A stretch of DNA of 64,000 bases from Piezodorus guildinii (taxonomy: Eukaryota > Arthropoda > Insecta > Hemiptera > Pentatomidae), in contig CM041294.1 of the NCBI GenBank assembly GCA_023052935.1, forward strand, positions 24,632,641 to 24,696,640, in the 5' to 3' direction. This document shows positions 33,301 to 43,990 of this stretch, piece by piece (within the stretch, counting starts at the first letter, position 1; each line of letters opens with the position of its first letter). The notes beneath the pieces are model-generated. The model was not told the DNA's origin and made no database searches. It worked only from the letters and a program-made list of their open reading frames with translations. The translations under genes and the position numbers were made by a program.

Positions 33301-35553
33301 GTCGCCACGATGTCAATGTCATCGGCATAACCTAATAGCTGTACAGTCCTGTTAAAGATGGTACCTGTTGTCTGAATTTTTGATTTTCGCACAGCTACCT
33401 CTAATGCCAAATTAAATAGAAGGCAAGCAAGGGCGTCTCCTTGTCTTACTCCGCTATTGGTTCTAAATGCCTCAGAAAGATTTGACCCCACACGGACAAC
33501 GCATTTTGAGTTTTCCATAGTCATCTTTACAAGTCTTATAAGTTTTCCTGGGACTTTAAGCTCTTCTAGGGCCTTGTATAGTTCTTCTCGACCGATGCTA
33601 TCATATGCCGACTTGAAGTCGACGAAGAGATGGTGAGTGTATAGTTGTCTTAAATATGAAGTTTCAATTTCATACATCTTTTCGTTTTGATGCTAGACTT
33701 AGCACACACGGACACACTCACACACAGATAATTTTTTGGGACTTGGTTATTTGGACTCAGGGGACCCTGAAATTTGTATTTCCGTTGAAAACTGGAATTT
33801 GAAAATTTTCACGATCGCAATACTTTCCCATACTATATATTTCAATTAAGTAAGTGAAAGTAAAAACAACGTAACCTGTAGCATGGTGGTTAGCATAACA
33901 GCCTCCTATGCCCAAGGTGGTCCCGGGTTTTTAATCTGCAGGTGGACCCAGGATTTTTTAATGGGAGTAAAAAATTCTTATTTATGCTGTCCTTCGGAGG
34001 GGACATTGAAAGGTGGTTCCGAGCCTTTGTGATGTCTGGTACTCGTTAAAGATCCCTGTCCTAATTAAACCTGGATAGGCAAAATTTAGGACTCCCTCTG
34101 TAGCATCGTCGGGTTAACGACAGCAGCATAAAGGGACGTTAAATAAACAAACAAATAAACAATTAAAAACAAAACATAAGATTTTAAAAGAAGATTCTAG
34201 ATAAAAGGTCATACAGTAACTGGAATATTAAAAAAAAACTTATAATCCTTTTATTTTCATGTTATAGTATCCCGAACAAAATTGGTGAGAAAGCTAAAGA
34301 TTTTAGAAAAAATGTTATTTAACATGCAAAGTTGTAGAAGGTAATAAACGTGACAAAAATGTTGTAAACTTAAGTTATTCTTGTAGAAATAAATTACTAT
34401 TGTTATTATAACTTGTTATTATTTAATCTAAATTGTTTCCATCAAAACATAATTATTTTTTTTAACTTTTAGTTTGTTTAAAACTTGATTTAAAGTAGGG
34501 AGGTTAGTGAAAGTTGTATGTTCCTTGCTCCAGATTTTTTTTCTTAATCATTTAAGAAAATTATTAAGGACTACCTGTAGCATGATGGTTAGCATAACAG
34601 CCTCCTATGCCAAAGGTCCCGGGTTCAAACCCGTAGGTAGGCCTAGGATTTTTTAATGGGTGTAAATAATCCTTAGTTATGTCATCCTTTGGAGGGGACG
34701 TTTAAAGGTGGTTAAAAATCCTTATCCTAATTAAACCTGGATAGGCTAAATTTAGGACTCCCACTGTATCATTGTCGGCATAAAGGGACGTCAAACAAGC
34801 AAACAAACAGGAAATTATAAGTATTATTGTTTAGACTTTAGTTCTCATGTTAGTATAGTCTTAGCAAATAATAGATTAATAGCTCTTAATAATTTCAATT
34901 ATTCTACAATAAAAAAATAAAACCTGTACCACTACAACCCATGAAGAGTTTTGGGCTCAGTACATGTAGAGATTCGTACTGTTTCTAGGCCAACGAATGA
35001 GGTGATTCGGCCGAGATCACGCTCAGCCGCCAGCTATTTTCCTCATTTTAGGTACCCAATTTATTGAGGCTGGGTGTGTCCCAGGAGGGTCTCCGTACCC
35101 CACGATTGCCCCCCGGCTGAAATAACAGAATAAATAATATTCCGTCACAACCGGGATTCGAACCCAGGACCCGCAGCACAGTAGACTTGCGCTCTACCCA
35201 CTAGACCACGCCGCTCCCTTTCTAAATAAATAAATACCATATACCCCCAAATACAATATACAAATAAATACCAATACACAAATACAAATACAATATACTA
35301 ATATACAATATACCAATATAAATACAATATACCAATATACAATATACAAATAAATACCAAATATCCCCTCCATTCTAAAATAAATTAAATATATTGTAAA
35401 TAGTGAGTAAAATGAATAAAACATACTGGATGGTAATGTTTTCATTATCTTTCATAATTTACAGCACCTGAAATATTTTCTCTTAATGGTTATGGCCATG
35501 CTGTGGACTGGTGGGCACTTGGCACATTGGCAGTTTATCTTCTTACGACAAAG
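27310..35553 (+). CDS. S6KL: AGC-type protein kinase, S6KL/RSKR-like (partial)
   Basis: Seven exons join in phase: 27310-27422, 27496-27619, 27695-27796, 28601-28724, 28813-28920, 30456-30614 and 35465-35553. The first visible exon is Ser/Arg-rich (ending [10 protein letters not shown]). The second has [16 protein letters not shown] before the kinase domain. Kinase motifs follow in order: [13 protein letters not shown] (glycine loop, first Gly replaced by Ser), YFALKVL with the ATP-binding Lys, KDEVKI with the helix C Glu, [25 protein letters not shown] (catalytic Asp), LIDFGLSK, then CGTLQYMAPEIF and [15 protein letters not shown]. The CGTLQYMAPE wording and the WP..E.LFLPEF lead-in favour S6KL/RSKR over true S6 kinase. 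The initiator exon and the C-terminal third of the kinase domain are not seen. The last intron begins at 35554 and may run past the window. Assignment to the exact orthologue is inferred. Confidence 0.85.
28200..28385 (+). repeat. Degenerate SINE-A copy in kinase intron
   Basis: It follows SINE-A order: ACTGAGTAATAGGTCACTGG in place of the A box, GGTTCTGGTCTCGAACC as a damaged B box, TTATTTCAGCC, then CTATAAAGTGGGTACTTAAA. The 3' third is missing. Confidence 0.6.
29437..29506. repeat. Short hairpin in kinase intron
   Basis: CCTGACTGGGAAAAACAATA at 29437 pairs with the reverse complement of the block ending CTTTTTCCTAGTCAGG region near 29502. The stem of about 27 base pairs includes TAGATTAT/ATAATCTA, with a loop of about 12 bases. 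It could be a small foldback element or a hairpin RNA. Nothing else supports either. Confidence 0.55.
29640..29950 (+). repeat. Diverged tandem duplication, about 170-base unit
   Basis: Two units share AGCAACATAGCTCCTGAACG versus CCAGCATAGCTCCTAAATGG, then GTAGGT..TTGACAAAT/TATAACAAAT, AATATTTYYCATTA, AGGAAACTGTCAAAA-like blocks and GCAACACCAAC. They are diverged by about a quarter, so this is an old duplication or two segments of a tandemly built element. Confidence 0.5.
29995..30125 (+). repeat. Foldback-family relative with hairpin and GAAATGTTGGC block
   Basis: 30030-30065 reads CTCCGAAGATTGCCCAAAAT, then TTGGGCTGAAATGTTGGCAT and AATAAAT. It has the same hairpin-plus-GAAA(C/T)GTTGGC layout as 11792 and 13281, followed by GAAGTATTTCAATGACTACA, which corresponds to the GAAACTATTTAGTTGTTTCA block of the others. 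The leading CTGATGA is degraded. Confidence 0.5.
30790..32515 (+). repeat. Repeat X, copy 1, interrupted by a LINE insertion
   Basis: An unclassified dispersed repeat begins near AAATCTGGTGTGGGCAACCC (30797) and runs through TTTAAGCCCTTTCAGACTAT (31268), AATCAAAATCGTTATAGCCG and GGTGTAAAATGCATGG. After the LINE at 31432-32142 it continues from TACTGTAACATCCCGGGC to CACGATCGCAATTCTTTCTC, ending near GGGATACTGGGGTAAAATTA (32461). Related pieces lie at 33648, 40070, 42230, 53040, 54790, and inverted at 34190, 55805 and 60985. There is no long open frame of its own. Confidence 0.8.
31432..32142 (+). mobile_element. 5'-truncated LINE 3' end (RNase H-like region) with 12-base target duplication
   Basis: TACTGTAACATC occurs at 31420-31431 and again at 32143-32154, on either side of the insert and in register with repeat X. 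The body encodes [20 protein letters not shown], an RNase H signature, then a C-terminal segment with [17 protein letters not shown] and [15 protein letters not shown], a zinc-like end of I/Jockey-type elements. A poly-A run at 32107-32125 is followed by more A-rich sequence. Stops in the frame make it dead. Confidence 0.88.
32510..33660 (-). mobile_element. 5'-truncated LINE with intact 374-codon reverse transcriptase frame
   Basis: The - strand open frame 33677-32553 is uninterrupted. It shows [20 protein letters not shown] (residues 16-35), [30 protein letters not shown] with the catalytic YADD at residues 117-120, [47 protein letters not shown] and the terminal [19 protein letters not shown]. 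Its 3' end is a short (TATG)n tail in the - sense (32512-32530). The first residues of the frame come from flanking repeat X sequence, so the true break is near 33660. Lack of stops suggests recent insertion. The endonuclease domain is missing. Confidence 0.9.
33648..33872 (+). repeat. Repeat X, copy 2 fragment
   Basis: It contains TCTTAAATATGAAGTTTCAA, a CACACGGACACACTCACACA segment, GGACTTGGTTATTTGGACTC, and ACGATCGCAATACTTTCCCA. The same order occurs at 42425-42620. It abuts the LINE on its left and a SINE-B on its right. Confidence 0.75.
33874..34165 (+). repeat. SINE-B copy
   Basis: Its tRNA-like head is CCTGTAGCATGGTGGTTAGC (A-box-like TGGTTAGCATAA), with a damaged B box at GGTCCCGGGTTTTTAATCTG. 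The body has GGATTTTTTAATGGGAGTAA, GGAGGGGACATTGAAAGGTG, GGTACTCGTTAAAGATCCC, and a tail of repeated AAACAAAC/AAATAAAC. Well preserved. Confidence 0.85.
34190..34545 (-). repeat. Repeat X, divergent reverse fragment
   Basis: Read on the - strand, its right end gives AAAATCTGGAGCAAGGAACA followed by CTTTCACTAACCTCC, matching the start of repeat X at 30797. The interior AAAGATTTTAGAAAAAATGT corresponds to 56437-56456, which is also in reverse orientation. Confidence 0.55.
34571..34815 (+). repeat. SINE-B copy
   Basis: CTGTAGCATGATGGTTAGCA (A box), GGTCCCGGGTTCAAACCC with an intact B box (GGGTTCAAACC), then GGATTTTTTAATGGGTGTAA and GGAGGGGACGTTTAAAGGTG. The tail is AAACAAGCAAACAAACAG. About 35 bases are missing in the middle relative to the 33874 copy. 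It has the best-preserved polymerase III promoter boxes of the family. Confidence 0.88.
34921..35218 (-). repeat. SINE-A copy, full length, reverse orientation
   Basis: On the - strand the head reads GGGAGCGGCGTGGTCTAGTG (A box GTGGTCTAGTGG) and GGTTCGAATCCCGG (intact B box). A body with TTATTTCAGCCGGGGGGCAA, CTCAATAAATTGGGTACCTA and CTCGGCCGAATCACCTC follows. The 3' part is ACTGAGCCCAAAACTCTTCA, TGGGTTGTAG and GTACAGGTTTTA. The tRNA-like domain looks intact, so this is probably a young copy. Confidence 0.9.
35221..35365 (+). repeat. Low-complexity minisatellite
   Basis: Irregular tandem repeats built from AATACAATATACAAATAAAT and related units directly abut the 5' end of the SINE-A copy. 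Confidence 0.75.
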
Positions 35554-37227
35554 GTAGGATTTTCAATTTATACCGTATTGCATGTTCATTGATTCATACA
35601 CTAACAGATCTTTGAAGAAGTTTAGATCATGAAGTGGGCATTATAAATTAATATTTTCTTTGTAAGTTATTTTGTACTATAAAAAAAAAAAAAAATTACA
35701 GTTCAGGCCGTCTTAGGGACTGCCTATAGAAATTAAAACTTTTTTTTGAATTTTGTTGGAAAGAAGAGTACATTTGTAAAAGTAGATTATGTTTAATTTA
35801 AGTAGAGAATGCATGTTTTGTGATTATTTTATTTTATTTTATTATTTAATTGTAAAACATCATCATCTTGTAGAGATATATAATCTTGAATTGTGCCATC
35901 ATAATCTGAATGTGATTATGGACTGTATGAGTTGGTGATACTCATAGTACATTTTTTTTTTTGGATGGACCTGCCATTTGTATTATGGAAATTCGGACAT
36001 TTAGGAATATGCCTTATAACTGTTTCAAAAGATTGATTTATCTGTGAAAGAATCAAGTTAGTCGCTCTTTTTTTTGTGTTTGTTGTTGACTTTTTTGCTT
36101 GTGTTGGTATATACAACCCTTAATTTTCTCTTAATCTTGAATATCTGAATTATGATTAGAATTATTGTCTGTTTTTGAAGATCCATCTATGGAAAATTAA
36201 AATAGATGTTGTTTTTTCTCTTACATCTTTACAGCCATTTTTATTTTTTATTTTTTTATGATGCTTAATTTGTTATTAAGAATTTGTTAATTAGGCTATT
36301 GCATAATTTTTCTTATTTTCCCTATATATCTTACACCTAATTTCATTTATTTTCCTCCATTGAATTGGAATTGGCAAATACAACAGGATTTTTTACTCAA
36401 AGGAGGGGTTCTTCTCCCTTTTTTTCTAAAATTTAATTTAATGAAAAAATGAAGATATTTAAAAAAATATATAAAATAAAAATTGAGATATTTTAAGATA
36501 TAGGTATTTCTTCACTAATATTATAAAGATATTTTTCTTGAGTTCAACTATCAAAGGTTAACATTCAAATACATAACCTCCTATACTGAGTTCTATTAGT
36601 TCAATAGTAATCATTATTTGAGACGTATTTTGGAATGTATGTAGTTGTGTAACACTGATAAATGTTCAACACAGAGATAATCTCAGTTTCTCTTCCAAGC
36701 AAACAAAAAAAAAAGAAGTTTAATTAATAATAAAATATACATTGTGCTTAATTGAAATCTTTATTATTTAATGAATTTAGTTTTTAAATGTCATATTTCT
36801 ATGCTAATGTGATCAAGATATTCTTTTCAATTTCGTTTTACTACAATTTAAATATTGACAATAAGATTATGATTTTGCTTCGTATGTTTAAATATTTTCA
36901 AGTAACGAAATGTTTTAGCAATATTTAGAAATATCGATATTTCAGTGTCAAGAGAATTAAGATATTCATTATATTAATTTTATATACAGTAAGAGGTAAG
37001 TTCTAAGACAATAGTTTATCTATTTTTTGAACTGAAATAACAATATTATAAATATTGATATTTTTGTGCCGATATTACACCGGTATCGATAATGTTCATG
37101 GGAATCGATATCGATATCCTATCTCAAGTGGACAGGTATACACAGACCACAGCGCATGCGTCAGTCTAGAGGATTTGGCAACGCGAACATCACCTGAAAT
37201 TAAAGATTTTATCTCTGTCAATTGCTT
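35554..37227. other. AT-rich, presumed kinase intron
   Basis: No exon found. Several short ATCGAT/TATCGAT palindromes cluster at 36925-37115, where GC also rises slightly. Otherwise nothing stands out. Confidence 0.35.
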
Positions 37228-37508
37228 AAGGGGAGCCCGTGGCTGAGTGGTTAGCGCGCTAGCCTGCCACGCTGAAGTTGTGATTTCGAATCTCAGTCCC
37301 AGAAGGACTTTTTTCAAGCATACAAATAAATGGGGATTCACTCACAATCTCCCTCGGGTATGTGGGACCCATCAGCTAGTTGATAGCCACCCACAAAAAT
37401 AGGCTTAGGGAGTGATGACCCTACCCTATAAAATGTCATCGAGTATCGCTGTGTGGAATATAAACCATACCGCACGGCCAAGGGCCTCCAAGGCCTGTCG
37501 CGCCAGCC
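37228..37508 (+). repeat. SINE-C copy
   Basis: The tRNA-like head has CCGTGGCTGAGTGGTTAGCG (A box TGGCTGAGTGGTTAG) and GTGATTTCGAATCTCAG (B box GATTTCGAATC). The body has GGGGATTCACTCACAATCTC, GGGTATGTGGGACCCATCAG, GGGAGTGATGACCCTACC, and a 3' end with GGCCTGTCGCGCCAGCC before an A-rich tail. It is a family distinct from A and B. Confidence 0.88.
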
Positions 37509-37979
37509 AAAAAAAAATCGCTTAACGAGCCTTAAGAAGTTTTCACTTCAAAAATACATTAAATTGCTTTTTTTGAGCATTTATTTTGATTTAATATGGA
37601 TCAATACTGACTCCAAATTGCTTGATGTGCTATAAATTTAAAATTTTATTTCTAAGGAGGGTTGCACTGACCACTGTTAACTTAAATTTATTGATTTGAT
37701 GAATTAATCATGCAACAACCATTATTGGTCTTGAAATATTAAGTTATCTTGATTGGCTAATTCACCTTCAGGCCTAAATTAGATATTTACCTGCTGTTAA
37801 CTTGTGTAGAGTTACTTCTTACAATAAACATGTCATTTGTACATTGTAGATTGGGTAGTGTTTAATTAGATTATTTGTCTAAGTATTGATTTTCTTTTAC
37901 ACAGTTTTATTTCTCTTAATAAAAATGATCAGATGAAGTATTATTCAATTCATCAGTCCTAAATTTTTCTTATCCCGAT

Positions 37980-38190
37980 TAATTTAGGATAGGGATCTTT
38001 AACGAGTACCTGGCATTGCATGCACGAGACTTTGCAACCTCTATTTTACTTTCCCTCTGAAGAAAAGTATAAACAAGGATTTTCTCCCCTCTTATAAAAT
38101 CCTAGGGCTATCTACTGGGTTTGAACCCACAATAGTGGGCATCATAGTCTTTTGTGCTAGCCACTACATAAAAGATGACCCCAATTAAAG
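37980..38190 (-). repeat. SINE-B copy, reverse orientation, degraded
   Basis: On the - strand it shows CTAGCACAAAAGACTATGAT in the head, GGGTTCAAACCC as an intact B box, GGATTTTATAAGAGGGGAGA, and GGTACTCGTTAAAGATCCC. The tail is lost. Confidence 0.7.
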
Positions 38191-40069
38191 TGTTTGTAAC
38201 TTATATATACTTATTTTTTATTATTTTAATCTCTTGCATTATGATTAGTCATATGATTGAATGAATAAAAAATAAATTTTATTCTTTAAGTGTTAGTTCC
38301 CTTATATTAAATGTTCAGTTACATCTTCTTATAATCATCATGGTTTTTGGCATAAGCATTAGTGACATTATCATTAATCTGAAGGATACAATTGAGATTA
38401 ATTGTTGTTTTTTTGAAATTTAAAAAATCTCTTTACTTAATTATAATCTTTATTGTATCTGATATTATGTTTTTTAACAATCATTTTAAATAGTTTTCTC
38501 TGTAAACAGTCATAAAATAACCGAATTTGATAAATATAATTTTGAAACAAAATGTTTTATTAGTAATTTGTCATTCACCATTCATATCATTCACCATTTG
38601 ACTCCTCTAGTTTTAAAAAGGTCAGGAGCTAAGTAATAATTTTTTTTGTTTAGAATCTGTGATTATATTATTATGAAAATTAGACTGTTAAGACCAGTAC
38701 AGATTATATTTGTATTTTGTTGTTTATAAATTATTAAACGTTTGTTGAGTTGTGTTCTCTTCCATTTCATTACGACTGGGATTAAACCCTTTTCATTAGG
38801 GCATAGCCTTATTAGGCTTTATCAGTTAAATCTAAAAACGATTCATGTGGGAAATTAATGTAATGTGCTATTATACTAATGTACGGATACACTTTCATTT
38901 TTGTTACTCAAATTTAAGTTAATTAATTATTGAATGAAATGCAAATTTATAACAATTTTTATTTGTATCCTATTTTTTAATTTTATTCAAAGTTTTAATT
39001 GGGGGAGGTTGTCTTAATTTTTAAAGTCTTTCCTTAAGGGACAAACACTTCATGCAAAAAGGTTATGACTGACAATATAATAATTTGGATTTCGTAAAGA
39101 CATCAAACCCTTAATTTAAAAATATAAAAAACTTATGTTTGTATGTACCACCAGCTTTCAAATCTTGATAAAAGGTCTACTCTGAAAATTTAAAGCAAGT
39201 AACATATAACACTATATTCAAACCTGTCTGGACTGACAATTAGTTTAATTTTAGTTCAGCTAAATGCAAATTACATATATAACATAGAAGTACATACAAT
39301 ACAAACTGCATGCCACTGAAAATCCCCATGTCTTCTTAGGAATTAGTGATCCAGTAGTCTCGGAGAATCAATTGGCCTACCTGTGTCCATATGGTGGAGA
39401 ATTATTTTCTGAAAGTAGCATCTTTTTGAGTTTGTCTCCTTAGAGCACTTCCCACTGATCAATTATATTTTGCCAATTTTTTTTCCCTGAGTTTTGTCAG
39501 GAATGCTTTTTGTATAGTTTCCGGCAGACCTCATGATTACTGCCTTTTAACTAGTTTGTTAATGAATCGCTCCACATCCTGTGGTACCCAGTGACCTAGA
39601 TCGGAGTCATTCACTAAATCGTTGTCAAGCACAGGCTTCTACGGTTCTTGGAGGATATTGAAAACCAGAGATGTCGCAAACTACATACTTACACTGTTTA
39701 CAATACTGACCTTCATTAACTGCTTCTCTCAACTTAAGTACAATTCTAAATCGTTACCTCAATATACTTTGATGTCAGTTTATAGTAATTATTAATATTT
39801 TGTTTGATTAATAGAGGAAATTCAATCCTGTACCAGATTGGTTATTATGCAGTTTGTCACAAATCGTAGGCATACCATATTTTTTTTGCATTTAGTAGGT
39901 TTTTCTCATTTTTCGAAATGACAAGAGCTTATGTAAAATGAAATGAAAACCGAACGTTGACTCAGAAAATCGTTTTGTAGGAAAACGCAAGGGGTTGAAA
40001 GGTCAAAAACTTTTTTTTTCACGTAAAGGTGAGAAATACGTAATACTTAATATAAAAAATCTGGTGCGT
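38191..40069. other. AT-rich stretch with a possible decayed coding remnant
   Basis: Mostly without signal. At 39370-39620 the - strand reads DLGHWVPQDVERFINKLVKR, then FLTKLREKKLAKYN and GSALRRQTQKDATFRK, broken by stops. This is coding-like, but I cannot name the family. It is likely an old element. Confidence 0.3.
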
Positions 40070-41525
40070 ACTTACTTGTACTTGTACCTCGGTTGTTAAA
40101 ATCAATTTAAGAACTATTAAATAGATTTCAAAAAGGTTTAAAGAAATATATTTAGTTTTGTTGGAAACACATGTTTTAGATTAAATGATATTAACCATAT
40201 AAAATTTTTATCTATACAAAAATCAGTTTGTTTTATCCGCTTTTCAGCTCTCTCCACTACATTTTAATACTTTGTGTGTAAGATAATATTCTTCCTAAAT
40301 TCTTTAGCTTTCCAACGGTGTATTATACATCTGTGGTTCTTGTCTTTAAAACAAAACAAAAATTTCATTAAATAAATATTTTTGCTCTTTTCTCCTTTAG
40401 TTGGTTATCAATTTTGTTTAACTTTTACATTAAGCAGCTTTCTATCAGTCCTAAATATGCGTAATTCTTCTGAATCTATAAAATCAAAGGTTCTTTAGGA
40501 AGAAAATTTAAAATATCAGCATTTAAGCCCTGTCATACCATTTAAATCAGAATGAAACCTTTATGGCATTAAAGTCCATCAATGTTTACATCGTTATATC
40601 GAGTTTAATCAAAATCTTTGTAGCCGTTTTTGAGAAAATCCTAAAAATGTGCAAAATGTATATAGTTGCTCTTCTGGTTCGCCGATTTTAATAAAAAAGT
40701 TGCTGTGACATATCGGGCTTATAAATGTTTTTTTTTTTTTTTAACATATTTATTGATATTTAAAGCTGTATTAAATAAAAATACATCTAGTAAATGTGAT
40801 GGTAATATACAAAACTGTCATGAAAAACATGTAGAGACGATACCCAGTGGCAGCACTCTAAAAATATTCTAAACTAGAAGGTCCCGGGCCATTTCCTTTT
40901 CAGGCGCTTCGGAGGATTATCCGGAATTGAAGAGGAAGAAAGGATTGAAACTAGTGGGTTAGAGTGAGAATGGAGTTTGTCATGAAAGGATTGATACCTG
41001 GTCCGGGCCAAATCAGTAACATAGGGAACATTAAGGTCTTTATGGAAAAGTTTAATCATGACCAAGTAAGGAGCGTTGAGGATTTTACGAAGGATTTGGT
41101 GTAAGGATTGGATGCGGGAAGAATTCGATGGTTTAGTAGAGCACCAAAGCTCTACTCTGCAAGTCCAGATTGGTCTTATAATAGTCATGTAGATGTGCCT
41201 TTTGTAGTTCAGAGGAAGGTTTGATCGTTTGTCTAGCAAGTGTTGAAGTAGCCTAAAGCGGCGAATAAATGTATTTTTTTTGTGCGACTTGTATATTTGA
41301 ACTGAGGGGCCTGAAACGTGTATTTTCGTTGAGAACTGGAATTCGATAATGTTCACGATCTCAATACTTTCCCGTGCTGTATATTTTATGTATAGGTAAG
41401 TAAAAGTAAAATTAATTTTCTGTGAGGTACAATCGCACATAAAAATCAAAAATCTTTACTTTAGTCTATTGAGCCTTTTCTTTCTCTTTGGGATACTGGG
41501 GTACAATTACAGGAAGATGGAGTCG
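40070..41525 (+). repeat. Repeat X, copy 3, interrupted by a Jockey-type LINE
   Basis: 40078-40728 follows copy 1 from ACCTCGGTTGTTAAAATCAA through TTTAAGCCCTGTCATACCAT, to CTGTGACATATCGGGCTTAT. After the LINE, 41276-41525 continues with GTGCGACTTGTATATTTGAA, ACGATCTCAATACTTTCCCG and GGGATACTGGGGTACAATTA. Confidence 0.8.
40729..41275 (-). mobile_element. 5'-truncated Jockey-type LINE in repeat X
   Basis: On the - strand the body encodes RRFRLLQHLLDKRSNLPLNY, MTIIRPIWTCRVELWCSTKP, RKILNAPYLVM, and ends IPDNPPKRLKRKWPGTF, the C-terminal end of Jockey reverse transcriptases. It is the same family as 51838-52854 (including the 3' UTR). The poly-T at 40729-40742 is its A tail. ATAAATGT on both sides (left 40722 region, right 41266 region) is the likely 8-base target duplication. 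Confidence 0.85.
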
Positions 41526-41844
41526 CCAATTACTTCATTAATCTAATGATTAATTGGTCGATTTTGTAATTCCTCTTGTTTTATTGGATACTAATTTTGC
41601 ACTCATCACATTTTTGCGTTCAATACTTTCGCTCTAGATAATGAGATAAAGTATCATATGGTAATTACCCGAAGTGGTCCGAGCTGGTAAGTTGTTGACC
41701 TCTGGCTCACAACATGCCACTTAGCCTTGATTGTTTGATAAACATTCAATTTAGTCTGGCGTTAAAATTAGTTTTTATTTTGAATATTTCCTTTTTGAAG
41801 TGTTTTTGGTTTTAGTTTTTATATGGTGCCATCGTTTCTGAAGC

Positions 41845-41850
<6 letters not shown>

Positions 41851-41924
<74 letters not shown>
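41851..41924. repeat. (TA)n microsatellite
   Basis: About 37 uninterrupted TA units. The Tyr-Ile open frames read through it on the - strand are artefacts of the repeat. Confidence 0.97.
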
Positions 41925-41926
<2 letters not shown>

Positions 41927-42229
41927 TTATCAACACTTTCAATGAATTTAGCTGTGGTGTGCGAAAATATACGATCTTGATTAAACTCCCTATCCCGTTG
42001 TATGGGCCCATTAAACTCCCTATCCGATGATTCCAAATGATTTACCTTTTAATTATTATAATTATTACCTTTTAATAATTCAATTTTCCGATAATTTGTC
42101 TTTTGCCGTAACAATTAGTAAATCACAGAGTCAAACATTTAAACATCGATTTACGTCGAGATCGGGTGGCAGAGAAAATCAATATGTTCTCCTGCCACAA
42201 TAAAATAAAACTAAAAATATCATTTACGT

Positions 42230-42625
42230 AGAAGTACTTTAAAATATATTCTTTTAAAAACTTAAAGCCCATTAAATTTTACATCGATATAGCGAGTTTA
42301 ATCAAAATCGTCGGAACCGTTTTCGATAAAATCGAAAAAAGGTGCAAAATGCATGCTACTAAGTGGCTCTTCTGGTAAGCTCATTTTGATGAAAAAGGTT
42401 TTGTAACGTCTCGGGCGTATAATTGTCTTAAATATAAAATTTCAGTTTCATAGGACTTACCCTTTCCGCCCGGGGGTTACCACACACACACTCAGACCTT
42501 TTTGCGGGACTTGGTTATTTGGACTCAGGGGACCCTAAAATGTGTATTTCCATTGAAAACTGGAATTCGAAAATTTTCACGATCGCAATACTTTCCCTTA
42601 CTATATGTAGTAAGTGAAAGTAAAC
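42230..42625 (+). repeat. Repeat X, copy 4
   Basis: It starts within the element at CATTAAATTTTACATCGATA, then AATCAAAATCGTCGGAACCG, GGTGCAAAATGCATGC, CGTCTCGGGCGTATAATTGT, CCCGGGGGTTACCACACACA, GGACTTGGTTATTTGGACTC and ACGATCGCAATACTTTCCC. This copy keeps the segment between the CGGGC block and the CACACA block best. Confidence 0.8.
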
Positions 42626-43404
42626 ACGAAACTCGAGTCGATTTCGTAATACAATTTGTTTATCATTAGACATAGACATTAGTCTTGGGTAACAAAATAA
42701 ATTGTCGCTCATTGAAGAAACACTTCTCTCGATTATTTTTATTGAGAAATATGCGTCGGGAGTGCGTTCCAAGGAACTTTGTAGGAAGTGAAGTATTGAG
42801 AAACAAGTCATAATAGGAAGCAGAAAGAAACTTTTAGTTTATTGGCTTGTGTCCAGCAGCCGGAGAAACTTTGTTTTACGGTTATAAATGTCTGATTCTG
42901 GACCGGAATTCATAACTTCTTCTTTATTAAAGCAATATAGTAAAAGTTTTGGAAACATGTATATCATTTTGGGATCATTTAGTGAATAATATTTTCTTGA
43001 TTATAATCCATTACATCAGTGACGTGCTCTTAACTTTGAGAGAATACGAATTAATTGAGCTAAGGTCCTTCTCTGTGGTCTCAAGTATGGAATACTATGA
43101 TTAAATTAAAACTGAAAGGCCTGAAATAAGGAGAAAACAGTTTATTTTCCGATTTTTAACTGAAAGTTTCAATTTACTTGATCAGAGTTGTACTTTTCGT
43201 CGTATTTTTTTGTAAACATATTACATAGATATTGCAATCATGCTTTGGATAATACTGTTTTAATGCTTTATACTTTTTTAAATTTCCAGATCGGCTGCGT
43301 GAGCCATACATGGTTTTTTTTTTTAATATAAAAGGAATAATTATTTCAACTGGTAACAATGGAAAAAAGTGGGGTTATAGTGTCATATACAAGACACCCC
43401 TAAC

Positions 43405-43728
43405 TAGGGGTGGGCATAATCGAATGATCGTCATAATCGGATGATCGGACTTCGATGGTTTAAATAATCGAATGAGAGACGATAAGCCACAATTCCCGTC
43501 TCTAATAATGGCTGACCTGCATATAATTTATGTGATGAGAAAAAAAAAAAAAAAAAAAAAAAGGTTGTTCAATTACCCGAGCTCTTTATAATCCCTTGAT
43601 TATCAATAAAAAATTCAGTTCGAATGATCATTCGTTTCTCCAAACCGATTAATCCAATAATCGATTAATTCGAATGATTGAAATAATCGAATAATCCGAT
43701 AATTGTCATTCGATTATGCCCACCCGTA
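43405..43728. mobile_element. hAT-like MITE, 324 bases, with 8-base target duplication
   Basis: The left end TAGGGGTGGGCATAATCGAA and the reverse complement of the right end TACGGGTGGGCATAATCGAA match with one difference. Direct copies of CCCCTAAC flank it at 43397-43404 and 43729-43736. An 8-base duplication and short inverted ends fit the hAT superfamily. The interior has no transposase, a poly-A run at 43539-43562, and repeated AATCG(A/G)ATGA units near both ends. Confidence 0.88.
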
Positions 43729-43739
43729 CCCCTAACGAT

Positions 43740-43990
43740 AGTACATTTATTTTTATTCCTAAGAATTGAATAACGAAATTAAATTGATAACAGAACGAAT
43801 GAATAAAATAAAAATCAAAGAAAAAAAAAGAAGAAAAGCAATGAATATACAAAATAATACGAAGTTTGCTGCAAGAATATAAATTATAAAAGAAAATCGA
43901 TTTATGTCTTAAAAAATATATAAATGAATGAAATAAATAAATGAAATAATAATAAAATAAAAATAAATCAACAAGATTAAATAATATGAG
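43740..43990. repeat. Low-complexity A/T-rich tract
   Basis: AATAAA-type simple sequence. The long Phe/Tyr-rich - strand frame here is a composition artefact. Confidence 0.7.

Noticed and set aside
37228..37300. tRNA gene with TGGCTGAGTGGTTAG
   Set aside because: Same reason: the SINE-C body follows, and a second copy lies at 48990.
41775..42036. Two - strand frames rich in Tyr-Ile
   Set aside because: Produced by translating the (TA)n microsatellite.
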